A DNA stretch of 64,000 bases from contig OX621246.1 of assembly GCA_951640165.1 (NCBI GenBank), positions 36,474,501 to 36,538,500 of the forward strand, written 5' to 3'. The first letter of the stretch is position 1. The number at the start of each line of letters is the position of its first letter. Source of the stretch: Pseudoips prasinana (taxonomy: Eukaryota > Arthropoda > Insecta > Lepidoptera > Nolidae). A program made the position numbers and the translations under genes. Under the pieces are notes generated by a model. That model saw only the letters and a list, made by a program, of their open reading frames with translations. It ran no database searches and was not told the origin of the DNA. Of the stretch, positions 21,764-32,100 are shown in pieces.

Positions 21764-22272
21764 TCAAGTCGCCTTCAAACGTAAGTGAATTGAGGGGGGA
21801 GGGGTGGAGGGGGTTGGTGGCTACCCTCCTGTACCATCCCCACCCCGAACCCCATGGTTTTGGAGATATCCATGGTTAATAGTTAATGTTTTTCTAGCGC
21901 TAAATGGTCACGAATTATTTCATAAAAGTACATTTTTCCAAAAATATCATGATAGTGACAACGAACAATTCAGTTTTGGATATTTTTCGGAAAATTATAT
22001 AAAGGCGTTATAAAAAAAATATATAACTTCTAAACACGAAAGCAATGTTTTTACGTTGTTTTACAACGCTGGGTATCGAAATCGCTACGAAATGTATCAA
22101 AATTGCGTTCTGTTTTATGCATTTATATGAGGTCTTATGACTTTAAAAAATTTATTAAACAATCTTGGCGCATCTCCGGCAGAAAAAAATGCGTTTTATC
22201 ATTTAGTACGAACCCCCTTAACCCCCCCATATACACACTTAACTCAAATTCAGGCGACTCGATATGAGATCC
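21764..22272. mobile_element. putative 0.5-kb non-autonomous DNA element
   Basis: The left end (AAGTCGCCTTCAAACGTAAG) pairs with the reverse complement of the right end (GAGTCGCCTGAATTTGAGTT, then AAGTG). Both ends are followed by G-rich runs (TGAGGGGGGAGGGG on the left; CCCCCTTAACCCCCCC on the right). No transposase is present. Boundaries are approximate and no target duplication was confirmed. Confidence 0.5.
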
Positions 22273-22500
22273 AACCCAAGGATTTCTTTAAGCCACGTTG
22301 ACTATAATTTTTAGGGCGACCGTACCCTCATAATGAATAATCATTACACACGTACCAGTCTGTGGGGTCTGAAGGGTTTGAAATACACAAACGAGCTGCG
22401 GATACAACTTGTTAACATCTGTCGATACCTAGCTCTGAACTAAGTTATTCCGTGTTAATTGAACTGACTTACTGACGATTGTGCAAGCTATAATACAAGT

Positions 22501-22590
22501 ATGACTGTTAAATTATTAAAGTTAGTATTATTAGGTACACTGACCCTCTCGTGCACCTACGCAGCAGAAACGGAGTTATTTTTACAAGTT
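22501..22590 (+). CDS. possible first exon with signal peptide (weak)
   Basis: An ATG at 22501 opens a frame whose first ~22 residues look like a secretion signal: basic start MTVKLLK, hydrophobic LVLLGTLTLSC, then a TYAAET cleavage-like site. The frame then runs into a repeat that starts at about 22590, so the remaining ~75 codons are repeat-derived. There is no clear splice donor at the junction. It could be the first coding exon of a small secreted protein, a relic of one, or chance. I see no downstream exon. Confidence 0.2.
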
Positions 22591-22885
22591 TTTGGAACGA
22601 AGTTCCTTATCGCGCGTTGTGCAAGGGGGCTAGAAGGAAAAAAATCTTACGAAAAGTTGTCACGACACTATTATCAGCTGTGCGGCGTGCGCATGTTTCT
22701 CTGTCTCTCTCTCTCTCTCTCTTATAGAAAGCAAGCCAGATATTTTCATTTCTATTTCGCATTGAACAGTGTGGTGTCGCGACGATTATTTTTGTTGAGT
22801 GTATACAGGTTTTTTTGTACATAATAAATAATAAGAAATAACTTCGTTCTATCCGGGTGTCCCTTGACACCTCTCAAGTTTTTTA
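22589..22885 (+). repeat. 297-bp interspersed repeat, copy 1
   Basis: It starts TTTTTGGAACGAAGTTCC and ends CCCTTGACACCTCTCAAG followed by TTTTTTAT. It includes a TCTCTCTCTC microsatellite (about 22697-22720). The element is directly repeated at about 23211-23505. Confidence 0.75.
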
Positions 22886-23210
22886 TTTAAACAACGAAGT
22901 AATATGCAATTTACGCAATACTTACTTATCGTATGAGCAGTGAATACCCTAGTGTCAGAGTTGTTCAAGCCGCCCAGTAGGCCTCTGAAAAGACTTAACG
23001 ACTGTTGTCTAATGACTACAACGGGTACCGCCAGTTTAAGGTGCCCTCCTAAGCACGTAGACGCTCAGCAATTAAACCACTTTTGTGTTAACCCGTCTAT
23101 GGACTGACCGCGAGCCTATTTACTTAACCTCGCCGCGCCGATCACTTACAGACCGGTGAAAGCATCTAGTTATGAGCGCCTCCCATTTTCACAATACTAT
23201 ATTTTTGTTA

Positions 23211-23507
23211 AGATTTTTGGAACGAAGTTCCTTATCGCGCGTTGTGAAAGGGGGCTAGAGGGAAAACATTCTTACGAAAAGTTGTCACGACACTTTTTGC
23301 AGCTGTGCGATGTGCGCATGTTTCTCTGTCTGTCTCTCTCTCTTTTATAGAAAACAAGCCAGATATTTTCATTTCTATTTCGCATTAACAGTGTGGTGTC
23401 GCGACGATTATATTTGTTGAGTGTATACAGGTTTTTTGTACATAATAAATAATAAGAAATAACTTCGTTCCATCCGGGTGTCCCTTGACACCTCTCAAGT
23501 TTTTTTA
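23211..23507 (+). repeat. interspersed repeat, copy 2
   Basis: Same orientation as copy 1, about 620 bp downstream. Only scattered substitutions and small indels separate them (for example ATTGAACAGT against ATTAACAGT). The flanks are unrelated, so this is dispersed insertion rather than a segmental duplication. Confidence 0.75.
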
Positions 23508-24299
23508 TCATTTTGGGTAGTAATCCTCGTAGAAGGAGTTAGCAATAAATCTTGTGTTTGGATATTTAAAGTTTAAGAAGTAAAGGTGCTATACAAAGAC
23601 GGTACATGCTAAAAGAAGAAGCCAGTTAGCATAGCATGTTTTGGCATAAGACTTTGCTGATTCAAAATGAAGTCTTTATACACATACACGAATTAAGAGC
23701 GCTTTTAAATAATCTTATTTTAAATAGTTAAATTATACTTGTCATACATATAATTGTTATGCTTATTGTCTTATGAGTAGATCGACATAAATTACAGAAG
23801 GTAATTGGCAGACCCAGCAAGTAGGTTATGTGTGTGTATGTATAAAAATTAAGTAGCATTAATTAGTTACAAATAGAGATCAAAATTCGACCATTAAGGT
23901 GCATTAATCCGTTCTCAGTTTTGACACTCAATTTGTCAATGGGTTAAAACATGCAGTGTGTGTATCTAATGATTTTTTTTTAAATATATTACTTATTATT
24001 AAAAAAATATTAGTATTTTTCATTCCTCCGTCCGCACAATTTTCGTGAAAAGGGGTACAAAGTTTTTGCTTAACGTATTAATATTACGATGATTATATTA
24101 TGAACTGTTACGTTTATTATAAGCCAACTACCTACTGCTGTTGCAATAAACTATAGAGTATTAAGTAGACAAGATTATGCACACGTGCATTTAATTAATT
24201 ACACTAAGTTAACATTAATTAAAAGCCATCTGTTATATATTTAATAAGAATTTTCCTGCATATCCTGCTAAAGTGTCGCCGTTTCCTTCAGTCAACAAA
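23508..24299. other. no gene seen
   Basis: Very AT-rich unassigned sequence. Confidence 0.4.
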
Positions 24300-24454
24300 C
24301 TTAACTGACAGGTCAGTTGGTCTAGTAGATGTAGCCAGTTGGTTAGAATGCTAAACCAGGGGACATAGATAGATCTGCCTAGTCTGTCAGATGGCAGTGT
24401 GTTAGTTGTAAGTTATATATTGTTTTTGTTATTAAAAAGACAAAAATAGTAGTC

Positions 24455-24525
24455 CGGCGCAGGAATCGAACCCGGGATACGATGCGGCGAGGCGACTAAG
24501 TATCTTAGCCGCTGCGCGCTATTTT
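24455..24525 (-). mobile_element. SINE S2 head fragment
   Basis: The minus strand reads AGCGGCTAAGATACTTAGTC…TCGCCTCGCCGCATCGTATCCCGGGTTCGATTCC. Only the tRNA-like part is left. Confidence 0.6.
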
Positions 24526-24566
24526 ATTTATTAATACTAAATTTATTATGGAATATTATTATTGTA

Positions 24567-24860
24567 CTAGCTAGGCCCCGCGGTTTTACCCGCGTTAAAT
24601 TTTATAAATTATCACAGCTCCTCCCCCGTGATAGCGTGATAATATGTTGACCCGACCTCTTAGTAATATTCATGCAAAATTTGAAGTAAATCCATGCGGT
24701 ACTTTTTGAGTTTAGCCCAGACATACATACAGACAAACAGACAAAAATTCTAAAAAACTATATTTTTGGCTTCGATATCGTTTGTAGATAACGCCCCAAG
24801 TATCCTTTTAAAAAAATATTCAATGTACAGTTTTGTCTTTTTTACGATTTCATTATATGT
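24567..24860 (-). mobile_element. Helitron-like element H2, copy 1
   Basis: The 3' end is reversed at 24567 (CTAGCTAGGCCCCGCGGTTT, then TACCCGCG). The body contains GACCCGACCTCTTAGTAATA, AAATCCATGCGGTACTTTTT and ACAGACAAACAGACAAAA. The inner part leads to ACAGTTTTG…TACGATTTCATTA at the 5' end. Copies are at 26213-26516, 28150-28473 and 44180-44490. Confidence 0.65.
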
Positions 24861-25204
24861 TTCATTAAATTTTTTCATGGAATATTATTATTGTGACATT
24901 TAGTTTAGAAGACCTAGCTGTTCCTTCCTCGCTTCTTAGGTTGACGGAGGTACCCGGACACACTTTTGCGGGTAGCATGCATAAACTGCCCCCTGCCTCA
25001 CCAAAAAAAAAAGGTTGACGCTTCATATAGGTACTATTCTAGTTACACTGTGTGTAAACCTCTTATAGTTTCCCGGGTAGTGGGCATCGCTCCAAGCCAG
25101 TAAAAGTTAACTCCCGCCGTTTGGCTCCAGTCCCCATGTGCTTTACTAGTAAGCCGATGATGCTGATCATTTGGACTAAAAGAACATGGTACTTATTACA
25201 AAAT

Positions 25205-25645
25205 ATAATTAATGTCTGTCGAATGACGGCCCTTGCTGGACAAAGGCCCCCTAAAGATTTCCTCAATGGAGTTCTGTCCGTCATTTTGAGGGAAATGCCG
25301 TAATCGCCACGCTTGGGAGAGCGGTTTGGCGTTTAAATTTCAATTTCAATTTCAATTGGCGATCGCAGTATGATGGTCATAGTAGAGACGCCAGCACATC
25401 AAGCTTCCCCAATCTGTCAAATTTCCCCAATTGAAAATGAACCTTATGCTGTTGTGATAAAGTTGAAAATCTATAAAGGAAATTTGACAGATTGGGGTAG
25501 CTTGAGGTGCTGGGGTCTGTACACAGAGAGACGTTGCGAGAGAACGGGCCTCTGGGAGATATTCCGTCAGATCGAGTTCTACGCCCCCCAAGGGCTAAAA
25601 TGGGGTGATGATATTCTATACTGTCAGCCACACAACAAAAATAAA
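25205..25645 (+). mobile_element. repeat R5 interrupted by MITE-A
   Basis: The R5 start TGACGGCCCTTGCTGGACAA (about 25223) continues past CGCCACGCTTGGGAGAGCGG to 25382. It resumes after the MITE at about 25524 and ends TGGGGTGATGATATTCTATA…CAGCCACACAAC. Confidence 0.7.
25383..25523. mobile_element. MITE-A copy 1 (141 bp)
   Basis: The left end AGACGCCAGCACATCAAGC pairs with the right end GCTTGAGGTGCTGGGGTCTG. The inner repeat CCCAATCTGTCAAATTTCC pairs with GGAAATTTGACAGATTGGGG. Other copies: 37036-37176, 40104-40824 (interrupted) and 56852-56994. Confidence 0.8.
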
Positions 25646-25699
25646 TAAATTAAACATTGACCAAGTATTGACATGTACCTACAATAATAAAAATGGATA

Positions 25700-25835
25700 T
25701 TCATGTTTTTTTATAAACAACTTAGTTGTCAAACAAGCAGACGGCGTACCTGATGGTAAGTGGTCACCGTAGCCTATGAAAGCTTGCAACACCAGGGCGG
25801 GGCATCATTAGCACTTTGCCGACCCTTTAAAAACC
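25700..25835 (+). repeat. lepidopteran short repeat (AAGCAGACGGCGTACCTGATG type)
   Basis: It contains AAGCAGACGGCGTACCTGAT, GGTAAGTGGTCACCGTAGCC and AACACCAGGGCGGGGCATCA. These are phrases I recognise as a common lepidopteran repeat. A shorter relic is at 39525-39600. Confidence 0.5.
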
Positions 25836-26518
25836 TTATAACTCCCTTCTTGAATTATATTTGAATTGTACTAAACACCACTGGTATCACTTATGTGAAG
25901 AATGTGGTATCGTTGCGTTAAGAATGTCCTTGCCATTACAACAATTATACTAATTGCGCGCACGCTTATAGACTAAGTACCTGATTAGTACCATCACATT
26001 GAACTCTATAGTTTATCTCGGCGTTTTCTCTGTTTACGTTATTTCTACGAGTACCTATTATAGTGATTGTTAGATAACAGCTTGTTATGCCAACAGATAG
26101 GCTATACATTTAATAACTAGGCCATTGATAAATTTTTACATATGTAAGTAATTTATCTAAAACTTATATATATTAATTTATCTAAAATTAATAATTTTGG
26201 TATATATTTTTCACTAGCTGTGCCCCGCGGTTTTACTCGCGTTAAACTTTATAAATTATCACAGCTCCTCCCCCGTAGATGATAGCGTAATAATATGTAC
26301 CCTATATGTTGACCCGACCTCTTAGTAATATTCATGCACAATTTGAAGTAAATCCATGCAGTACTTTTTGAGTTTAGCCCGGAGTTACATACAGACAAAC
26401 AGACAAAAATTCTAAAAACGATATTTTTGGCTTCGATATGAATTGTAGATCACGGACAAAGTATCCTTAAAAAAAATATTCAATGTACAGTTTTGACTAT
26501 CCTACGATTTTATTATTA

Positions 26519-27800
26519 GGTCTTTACCTATGAAATTGCCGTTCTGCAGTACTGGCCATTTCAAATCAAAATAATTTTTGTTTGGCTAAGAATTCTAATT
26601 TCAAATTAATTTTATTTTAAAAACATGGATTCTTTTTTCCAAAAGTAGTCATTTCTTTATTGATTAGTGTTACATTTTCATCGCATTTCAATCTTTTTCG
26701 TCATCATGGATACGTTAAAAATTCGAGTAATTATGGAATATGAGTACCGTCGTGGCAGCAACGCGGCACAAGCGGCACGCAACATCAACGACGTTTACGG
26801 AGCTAACACTACAAACCAACGCACCACCTGTTATTGGTTTGCTCGCTTCCGTTCTGGAAATTTCGACCTGAAAAATGAACCTCGCGGTCGTCCGAAGACT
26901 TTGGTCGACAATGACGAATTAAAGGCGGTTGTGGAAGCTGATGATACACAATCTACGGCTGAATTAGCAGCAGCTTTCGACGTTAGCGTCAAAACAATAT
27001 TGGTCCATTTGCGTCAAATTGGCAAGGTAAAAAAGCTTGACAAATGGGTGCCCCACGAACTCAATGATCGCCAGCGCGAAGTACGCGTCGAGACGTGCCT
27101 TGCACTGCTCAACAGACACACAAATGAAGGAATTTTGAACCGCATTGTTACCTGCGATGAAAAATGGATTCTGTTTGATAACCGCAAGCGCTCAGCAAGT
27201 TGGTTGGATCCTGGTTCAGCACCTAAACAATGCCCTAAACGAAAACTTACCCCTAGAAAAGTGATGGTCACTGTTTGGTGGTCTAGCGCCGGTGTGATTC
27301 ATCACAGCTTCTTACCAAACGGGGTGAGCATTACTGCAGATGTGTACTGTGAAGAACTGAGCACAATGATGGAGAAGCTGGCGCATCTCCAACCAGCATT
27401 GGTCAATCGCTCGTCTCTGCTGCTCCTGCACGACAACGCGCGACCTCATACTGCACAGCAGACGGTCTCCAAGTTGCAAGAACTGGGGTTGGAAGCTCTC
27501 CGTCATCCGCCCTACTCACCAGACCTTGCGCCTACAGACTACTACTTTTTCCAGAATTTGGATAACTTCTTGGCGGGAAAAAAATTCAATACCCGAGAGG
27601 CAGTACAAAATGCCTTTGAAGAATTTGTTGCCTCCCGTCCAGCTGATTTCTTTAAGAAGGGCATCAATAAACTGCCACTGCGATGGCAAAGATGCATTGA
27701 TTGCATGGGTGATTACTTCGATTAATACAAATAAAAAAATTGATGAAAAAAATTCGTTTAAATTTTTTCATACAAAACGGCAATTTCATAGGTAAAGACC
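26519..27800 (+). mobile_element. intact mariner, 1282 bp, copy 1
   Basis: TA target duplications lie at 26517-26518 and 27801-27802. The terminal inverted repeats are perfect for at least 25 bp (GGTCTTTACCTATGAAATTG, then CCGTT). It encodes an uninterrupted transposase. The copy at 33320-34601 has the same length. The only difference I found is one base in the 3' non-coding part (near 27742: TTGATG here, TTCATG there). Confidence 0.95.
26667..27725 (+). CDS. mariner transposase, cecropia/Hsmar1-like, intact
   Basis: The frame is 352 codons. The likely initiator is the internal Met at 26706 (MDTLKIRV), giving 339 residues, which is normal for mariner. The order is an N-terminal paired-type HTH DNA-binding region with the GRPKT linker motif, then [10 protein letters not shown], then the DDE/D nuclease core. 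The catalytic aspartates are at about residue 164 (TCDEKW), 256 (LLHDNARPH) and 291 ([10 protein letters not shown]), giving D,D34D spacing. Overall it resembles the SETMAR/Hsmar1 transposase, including [19 protein letters not shown] at the C-terminus. With intact ends, TA duplications and a near-identical second copy it looks recently active. It shares the orientation of the surrounding host gene. Confidence 0.95.
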   Translation: MLHFHRISIFFVIMDTLKIRVIMEYEYRRGSNAAQAARNINDVYGANTTNQRTTCYWFARFRSGNFDLKNEPRGRPKTLVDNDELKAVVEADDTQSTAELAAAFDVSVKTILVHLRQIGKVKKLDKWVPHELNDRQREVRVETCLALLNRHTNEGILNRIVTCDEKWILFDNRKRSASWLDPGSAPKQCPKRKLTPRKVMVTVWWSSAGVIHHSFLPNGVSITADVYCEELSTMMEKLAHLQPALVNRSSLLLLHDNARPHTAQQTVSKLQELGLEALRHPPYSPDLAPTDYYFFQNLDNFLAGKKFNTREAVQNAFEEFVASRPADFFKKGINKLPLRWQRCIDCMGDYFD

Positions 27801-27814
27801 TATTATATGTATAG

Positions 27815-28149
27815 ATATCACTTATTTTAGAATGAGTAAATCAAGTAATGGGGGATATTTAAGTTTCAAGCGAAATCCTGTTGGTACCTAAATAGTTCCT
27901 ATACCTTTAAACTATGATGTTGATGATGCTCTTTTAAGATCATGTTTTAATAAAATCCAATGCTAAGGAAACAAATAAGAAATTAATTTATGGTTTATAT
28001 ATATGGAAAGTAAAGCAGAATATCCATTTATGGGTCACACAAATAGTTATTCTGAGCGGGGATCGCACCCAAAACATGAACAAATACTACCTCAACAAGT
28101 ACGGAACGCGTGCAGCTCCACGTTAAGAAGATATCGTAACCGAAAATCT
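27815..28149. other. no gene; SINE S2 relic
   Basis: A degraded S2 piece (TGGGTCACACAAATAGTTAT) lies near 28030-28060. Otherwise unassigned. Confidence 0.4.
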
Positions 28150-28473
28150 ATCTTACATAGGTATAATAAAATCGTAGGAAAGTCAAAATTGTACATTGAA
28201 TATTTTTTTAAAAGGATACTTGGGGCGTTATATTCAATGGATATCGAAGCCAAAAATATCGTTTTTAGATTTTTTGTCTGTTTATCTGTTTGTCTGTATG
28301 TATGTCCGGTCTAAACTCAAAAAGTACTGCATGGATTTACTTTAAATTTTGCATGAATATTACTAAGAGGTCGGGTCAACATATAGGCTACATATTATCA
28401 CGCTATCACATACCGGGGGGGAGCTGTGATACTTTATAAAGTTTAACGCGGGTAAAACCGCGGGGTACAGCTA
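28150..28473 (+). mobile_element. Helitron-like H2 copy 3
   Basis: The 5' side ATAATAAAATCGTAGGAAAG leads through GAGGTCGGGTCAACATATAG. The 3' end is ACGCGGGTAAAACCGCGGGG then TACAGCTAG|T. A terminal hairpin (GCGGGTAAAACCGC) followed by CTAG and a 3' T is the Helitron signature. Confidence 0.7.
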
Positions 28474-28534
28474 GTTATGAATATATATAAAAAAAGTAAA
28501 TTATGTATATTTCTGTAATATACTCGTAGGTTCA

Positions 28535-29025
28535 TTATGTCAGCCGAATGATGGACAAGAGCCTCCCCCAAGAATGGGGAGATATGCCATAACCGCCACG
28601 CTCGGCAGACGGGTTGGCGATCACAGAAAGATGGTCATAGTACTCAGAAGAACGATGCCGCTCGTTCTTTGGTATATATTCCCTCGAGACGAATTCTGCG
28701 CCCCTCCCCCCCCCCCACGGGATGAGATATGTAGGGACAATGTCACACAGATCATCCTAGCCCCAAACTAAGCAAAGCTTGTACTATGAGTACCAGGCGA
28801 CGATGTACATATCTACTTATATAGATAGAGAAATACTTAAATACATAGGAAACATCCATGACCCAGAAACAAATGTTGGTGCTCATCACACAAATATTTG
28901 CACTTACCGGGATTCGACCCCAGGACCACCAGCTTCGTAGGCAGGAGCACTACCAACTAGGCTACGATGACCGATGGAGTGGCGATGATTTTTTTGGCCG
29001 TCAGTCACACAGCCTTATAGTAACT
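28535..29025 (+). mobile_element. repeat R5 interrupted by SINE S4
   Basis: R5 runs 28535-28733 (…ATGGACAAGAGCCTCCCCCA…CCCCACGGGATGAGAT). Reversed S4 follows at 28735-28974. R5's last bases resume (GTGGCGATGATTTTTTTGGC…CAGTCACACAGCC). This is the same combination and nearly the same insertion point as at 5995-6540. Confidence 0.7.
28735..28974 (-). mobile_element. SINE S4 copy 2
   Basis: The minus strand begins GGTCATCGTAGCCTAGTTGG with B box GGGTCGAATCCCGG. The remainder matches the copy at 6044-6302. Confidence 0.75.
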
Positions 29026-29054
29026 TAATTTTAATTGTTAGTTTTTGTCTGCAG

Positions 29055-29144
29055 GGTATTCAAAAACCTTTCGAGAAGGTGGTTCGAGCCAACATCGGAG
29101 ACTGCCACGCGCTCGGACAGAAACCTATCACCTTCATCAGGCAG
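29055..29144 (+). CDS. GPT: alanine aminotransferase exon a (first visible)
   Basis: 90 nt, phase 0 on both sides. The acceptor is TTTGTCTGCAG|GG and the donor GCAG|GTGAGT. It encodes [20 protein letters not shown]…ITFIRQ, the conserved N-terminal block before the first PLP-domain helices in ALT. It has a proper acceptor, so at least one exon lies upstream. Confidence 0.92.
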
Positions 29145-32100
29145 GTGAGTGGTAACAGCTCTCGTTGTTAAGTAGCATGTTTCCATATAGTATAACATGC
29201 AGGAGGAGTGGTGGATGCAGATAGCAAAGAAGCACCCGAGACTGCAACTAGACTAAAAAAAAACAGAAATCAAAAATCATTTATGCCGTATAAATTTACA
29301 TTTATGTGCAATCGTTTTTTTTTACCCTACCGTGCAGTGCATGACGTGGCAGCTACTGAGAAACACTGCCAGAAAAGTCAGTAGGAATCCTTTTTTAAAA
29401 TAAAATATAGTTAAGGTTAATTACAACCATGTGTGTACTACCAACACAACTTTATATTACTCAAATTCAAGTTTTCTTATGAAACAAAGATTAGAATAAA
29501 ATGAATATGAGATTATTCAGAAAGTTTTTTTTAATAAGGAATATGTGGAAAATAAAACGTTGTATCGTTTTATTAAATACTCGTCGATTACACGGGTGGC
29601 GTAGCGGCTAAGACAGTCACCTCGCCCCCTCGTGTCCTGGGTTCGATTCCCGCGCCTGACAACAAAAGAGTTGTACTGATTTTGAATGTACTTTGTAAAC
29701 CTTGGATCACAAATGAATGAGAATGCAAATGCTACACGGTCGGCGGATGCGAGCCATGGGCACCGCCATATAGCGGCATGCGATAGAAGGATGAAAAAAA
29801 TTAAACAATGTATAAAAAGTTTCTCATTAATAAATATTTTTGTCGTTCAAAAATCGTTTGACGTATGTACATATACAAAAAAGCGTACAGTCGCTTTTGA
29901 TTTGATAATTCTTTTGAAGTCAGTTTTGCAAAATCTGCTGGAATCGAACTAACGCATGAAACAATCCACTATCGAACTGCTATTAGATTTTACAATAAAA
30001 TCTCCAACAGTGTCGGAGATTTTATCTAATTGATGTAGCTATCCCTAATATTCCCCACCACCAGTCAACAATATCGGAATAATTACATAATAAAATTAAG
30101 ATACTTTACGATGAGGAGTATCCGAATCACCCCCATGTATGTTCAACGATTTTAATTTTTTTTGTTACTTTGAAAATTTACGAGTCCTGAGCTCGAAGCC
30201 TAATTTTGAACTTTCGAATAAATTCTAAGTCAGTTCTGCAATGATTAGATAAACCATACTTTTTAGGGCGTTAGGTTAAACTGTGCTAATTAGTTATCAC
30301 AAAAAACTGAACCAGGAATGTTCAACAGAACGAGAAAAAAAAACGAGATTTTTACGAAAAAATCATTAAAAAATTATATCTCGCAAAATCGTAGAATATA
30401 CATGGGAGTGATTCGGATACTCCTCATCATAAAGTATCAAAATTTTGCGTTTGAACGTCAATTCTTCAGCCAGCCTGTATAGTAACGTATCATTACTTTG
30501 CTTTCGTCTCAGTTCAAACAACCATCATTATATTAAAATTCCAACATCGTCGACATTTCAACAGCTGGCCGATCATAAACGCATTAAAATTTACAACATC
30601 AAAGACACATTAGCCTAATATCGTACGTGGGCCACGCGTGGGGGTAGGGTCGGCCCTTATTGCAGCAATTACGACCTACAAGATTTTTGTACCAATTAAT
30701 TGGAAGGGCCTATTTATGATGAGGTTTGGAAAGTTAATTGGTTTCATACTTTGAAAGGCAAAGTAGGCGTAGGTATTTTGGACGTGGGTTTTTGAAGGGC
30801 CGATGAAAGCGATTTGGAAATTGAAAGTTAATAAGTATCACTTCTTTTCATAGATCCAAATCTGAGACCTTGATTTTTAATTGTATTATTGTTGCGACAT
30901 TGTTGACAAAAGAGTATTACGGCATAAAATAATCATGTCATCATTTGCTTGTTTTAAAAAGGTGATATCAAGACTGATGTAGGTGATCAGAAGTTGGAAT
31001 ATGCAGGTATAGTTTCCAGAGTACTGAGATAGACTCTTCTTCTTCTCTTCTTTCTGGACACTCCCTCGCTTCTCTCGAAACTATTCATCAAATAACTGAG
31101 GAAAGAGAGCCCGATGATGCCGATAGATGTCTCTGTATACACGTCATCGTGAATTTATGTGAAGTCTTTTATGCTTGCTAGGTGGTGGCGCTTGCAGCGT
31201 GTCCTGAACTTGCTGAAACAGCAGTTGTACCCGAGGATGTAAAAGAAAGAGCGCGGGAGATACTAGATGATTGCACGTAAGTATATCCTACCCTATATAA
31301 TTTCGGTAATAGGAGCCAGTCTTAATGGAGACGAGTTTTGTGCGCGGGCGTATTATTGTGTACAAGTAAGTGCGCAAACACAGGGCACTTATTTTAACCA
31401 AGGGTCGCCACTTTCATTTCTTTTAGACGTTCACGAACGATTCAATAAAACTTGGCTAATAATATAGGTACCATTGTTTGGCACAATTTCTTACTGGACG
31501 CGGAAATTATAAAAAAAGTTAATTGTTTAGTTTCAAATTCTTTTATCAACTTCCTATTACGAATATAATTTTTTATTTGACAAAATATCCCAGTTACTCT
31601 TTTTAGCCTGACTCAGTATTTAAACACGGAACCGTATTATCTGTTGTTAAATTTATTTATTTATTTAGACTTGCCAACATTTGTTTACACTGTTACATGT
31701 ACTTAAAAATGCTTATAAAAATAATAATAATCTAAATGCAACAAATAATTACAGGCAAATACAACATGTATAGTAACGTACGATACTGCATCTATGCTTA
31801 AACTTAAACTTAAACCTAAACATTCAGGCAGTTCAGTATTCATTTAATAAATAGAAGTAAAAAAAGATTATACGTAACATTCCAATGAAAACTCTTATCT
31901 ATTCCGACGCCCCATTAATTCAGTAACAATCAGAAGCCAAATTGCTCTCTTAACATTAACACGAAACAAATCAATCCAAACCATACAGGAATGTCAATCA
32001 ATCATCCTGTCAATCATACCGGATAGAGGTTAGCAGCCATATACAATTTGTTGAATCAATCAATAATAATTGTTCGACTTGTGTTTATCGGGATAGTTGC

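Larger units (their letters stand above)
26213..27814 (-). mobile_element. Helitron-like H2 copy 2, split by mariner near its 5' end
   Basis: The 3' terminus (CTAGCTGTGCCCCGCGGTTT on +) is at 26213 and the body runs to 26516 (…CCTACGATTTTATTAT). The last bases of its 5' end (TTATATGTATAGAT) lie beyond the mariner at 27803-27814. Together with the copy at 44180 they reconstruct an A|TCTATACATATAATA… start. Confidence 0.65.

Noticed and set aside
27014..27506. Minus-strand open frames inside the mariner, repeated as + frames at 33614-34106
   Set aside because: Shadows of the transposase gene in both copies.
1..29054. Search for the missing N-terminal exon of the aminotransferase
   Set aside because: I looked for an exon encoding the usual NPxxxxxEYAVRGPI block with splice sites and found none. 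The first exon may lie upstream of the window or be too short or diverged to see by eye.
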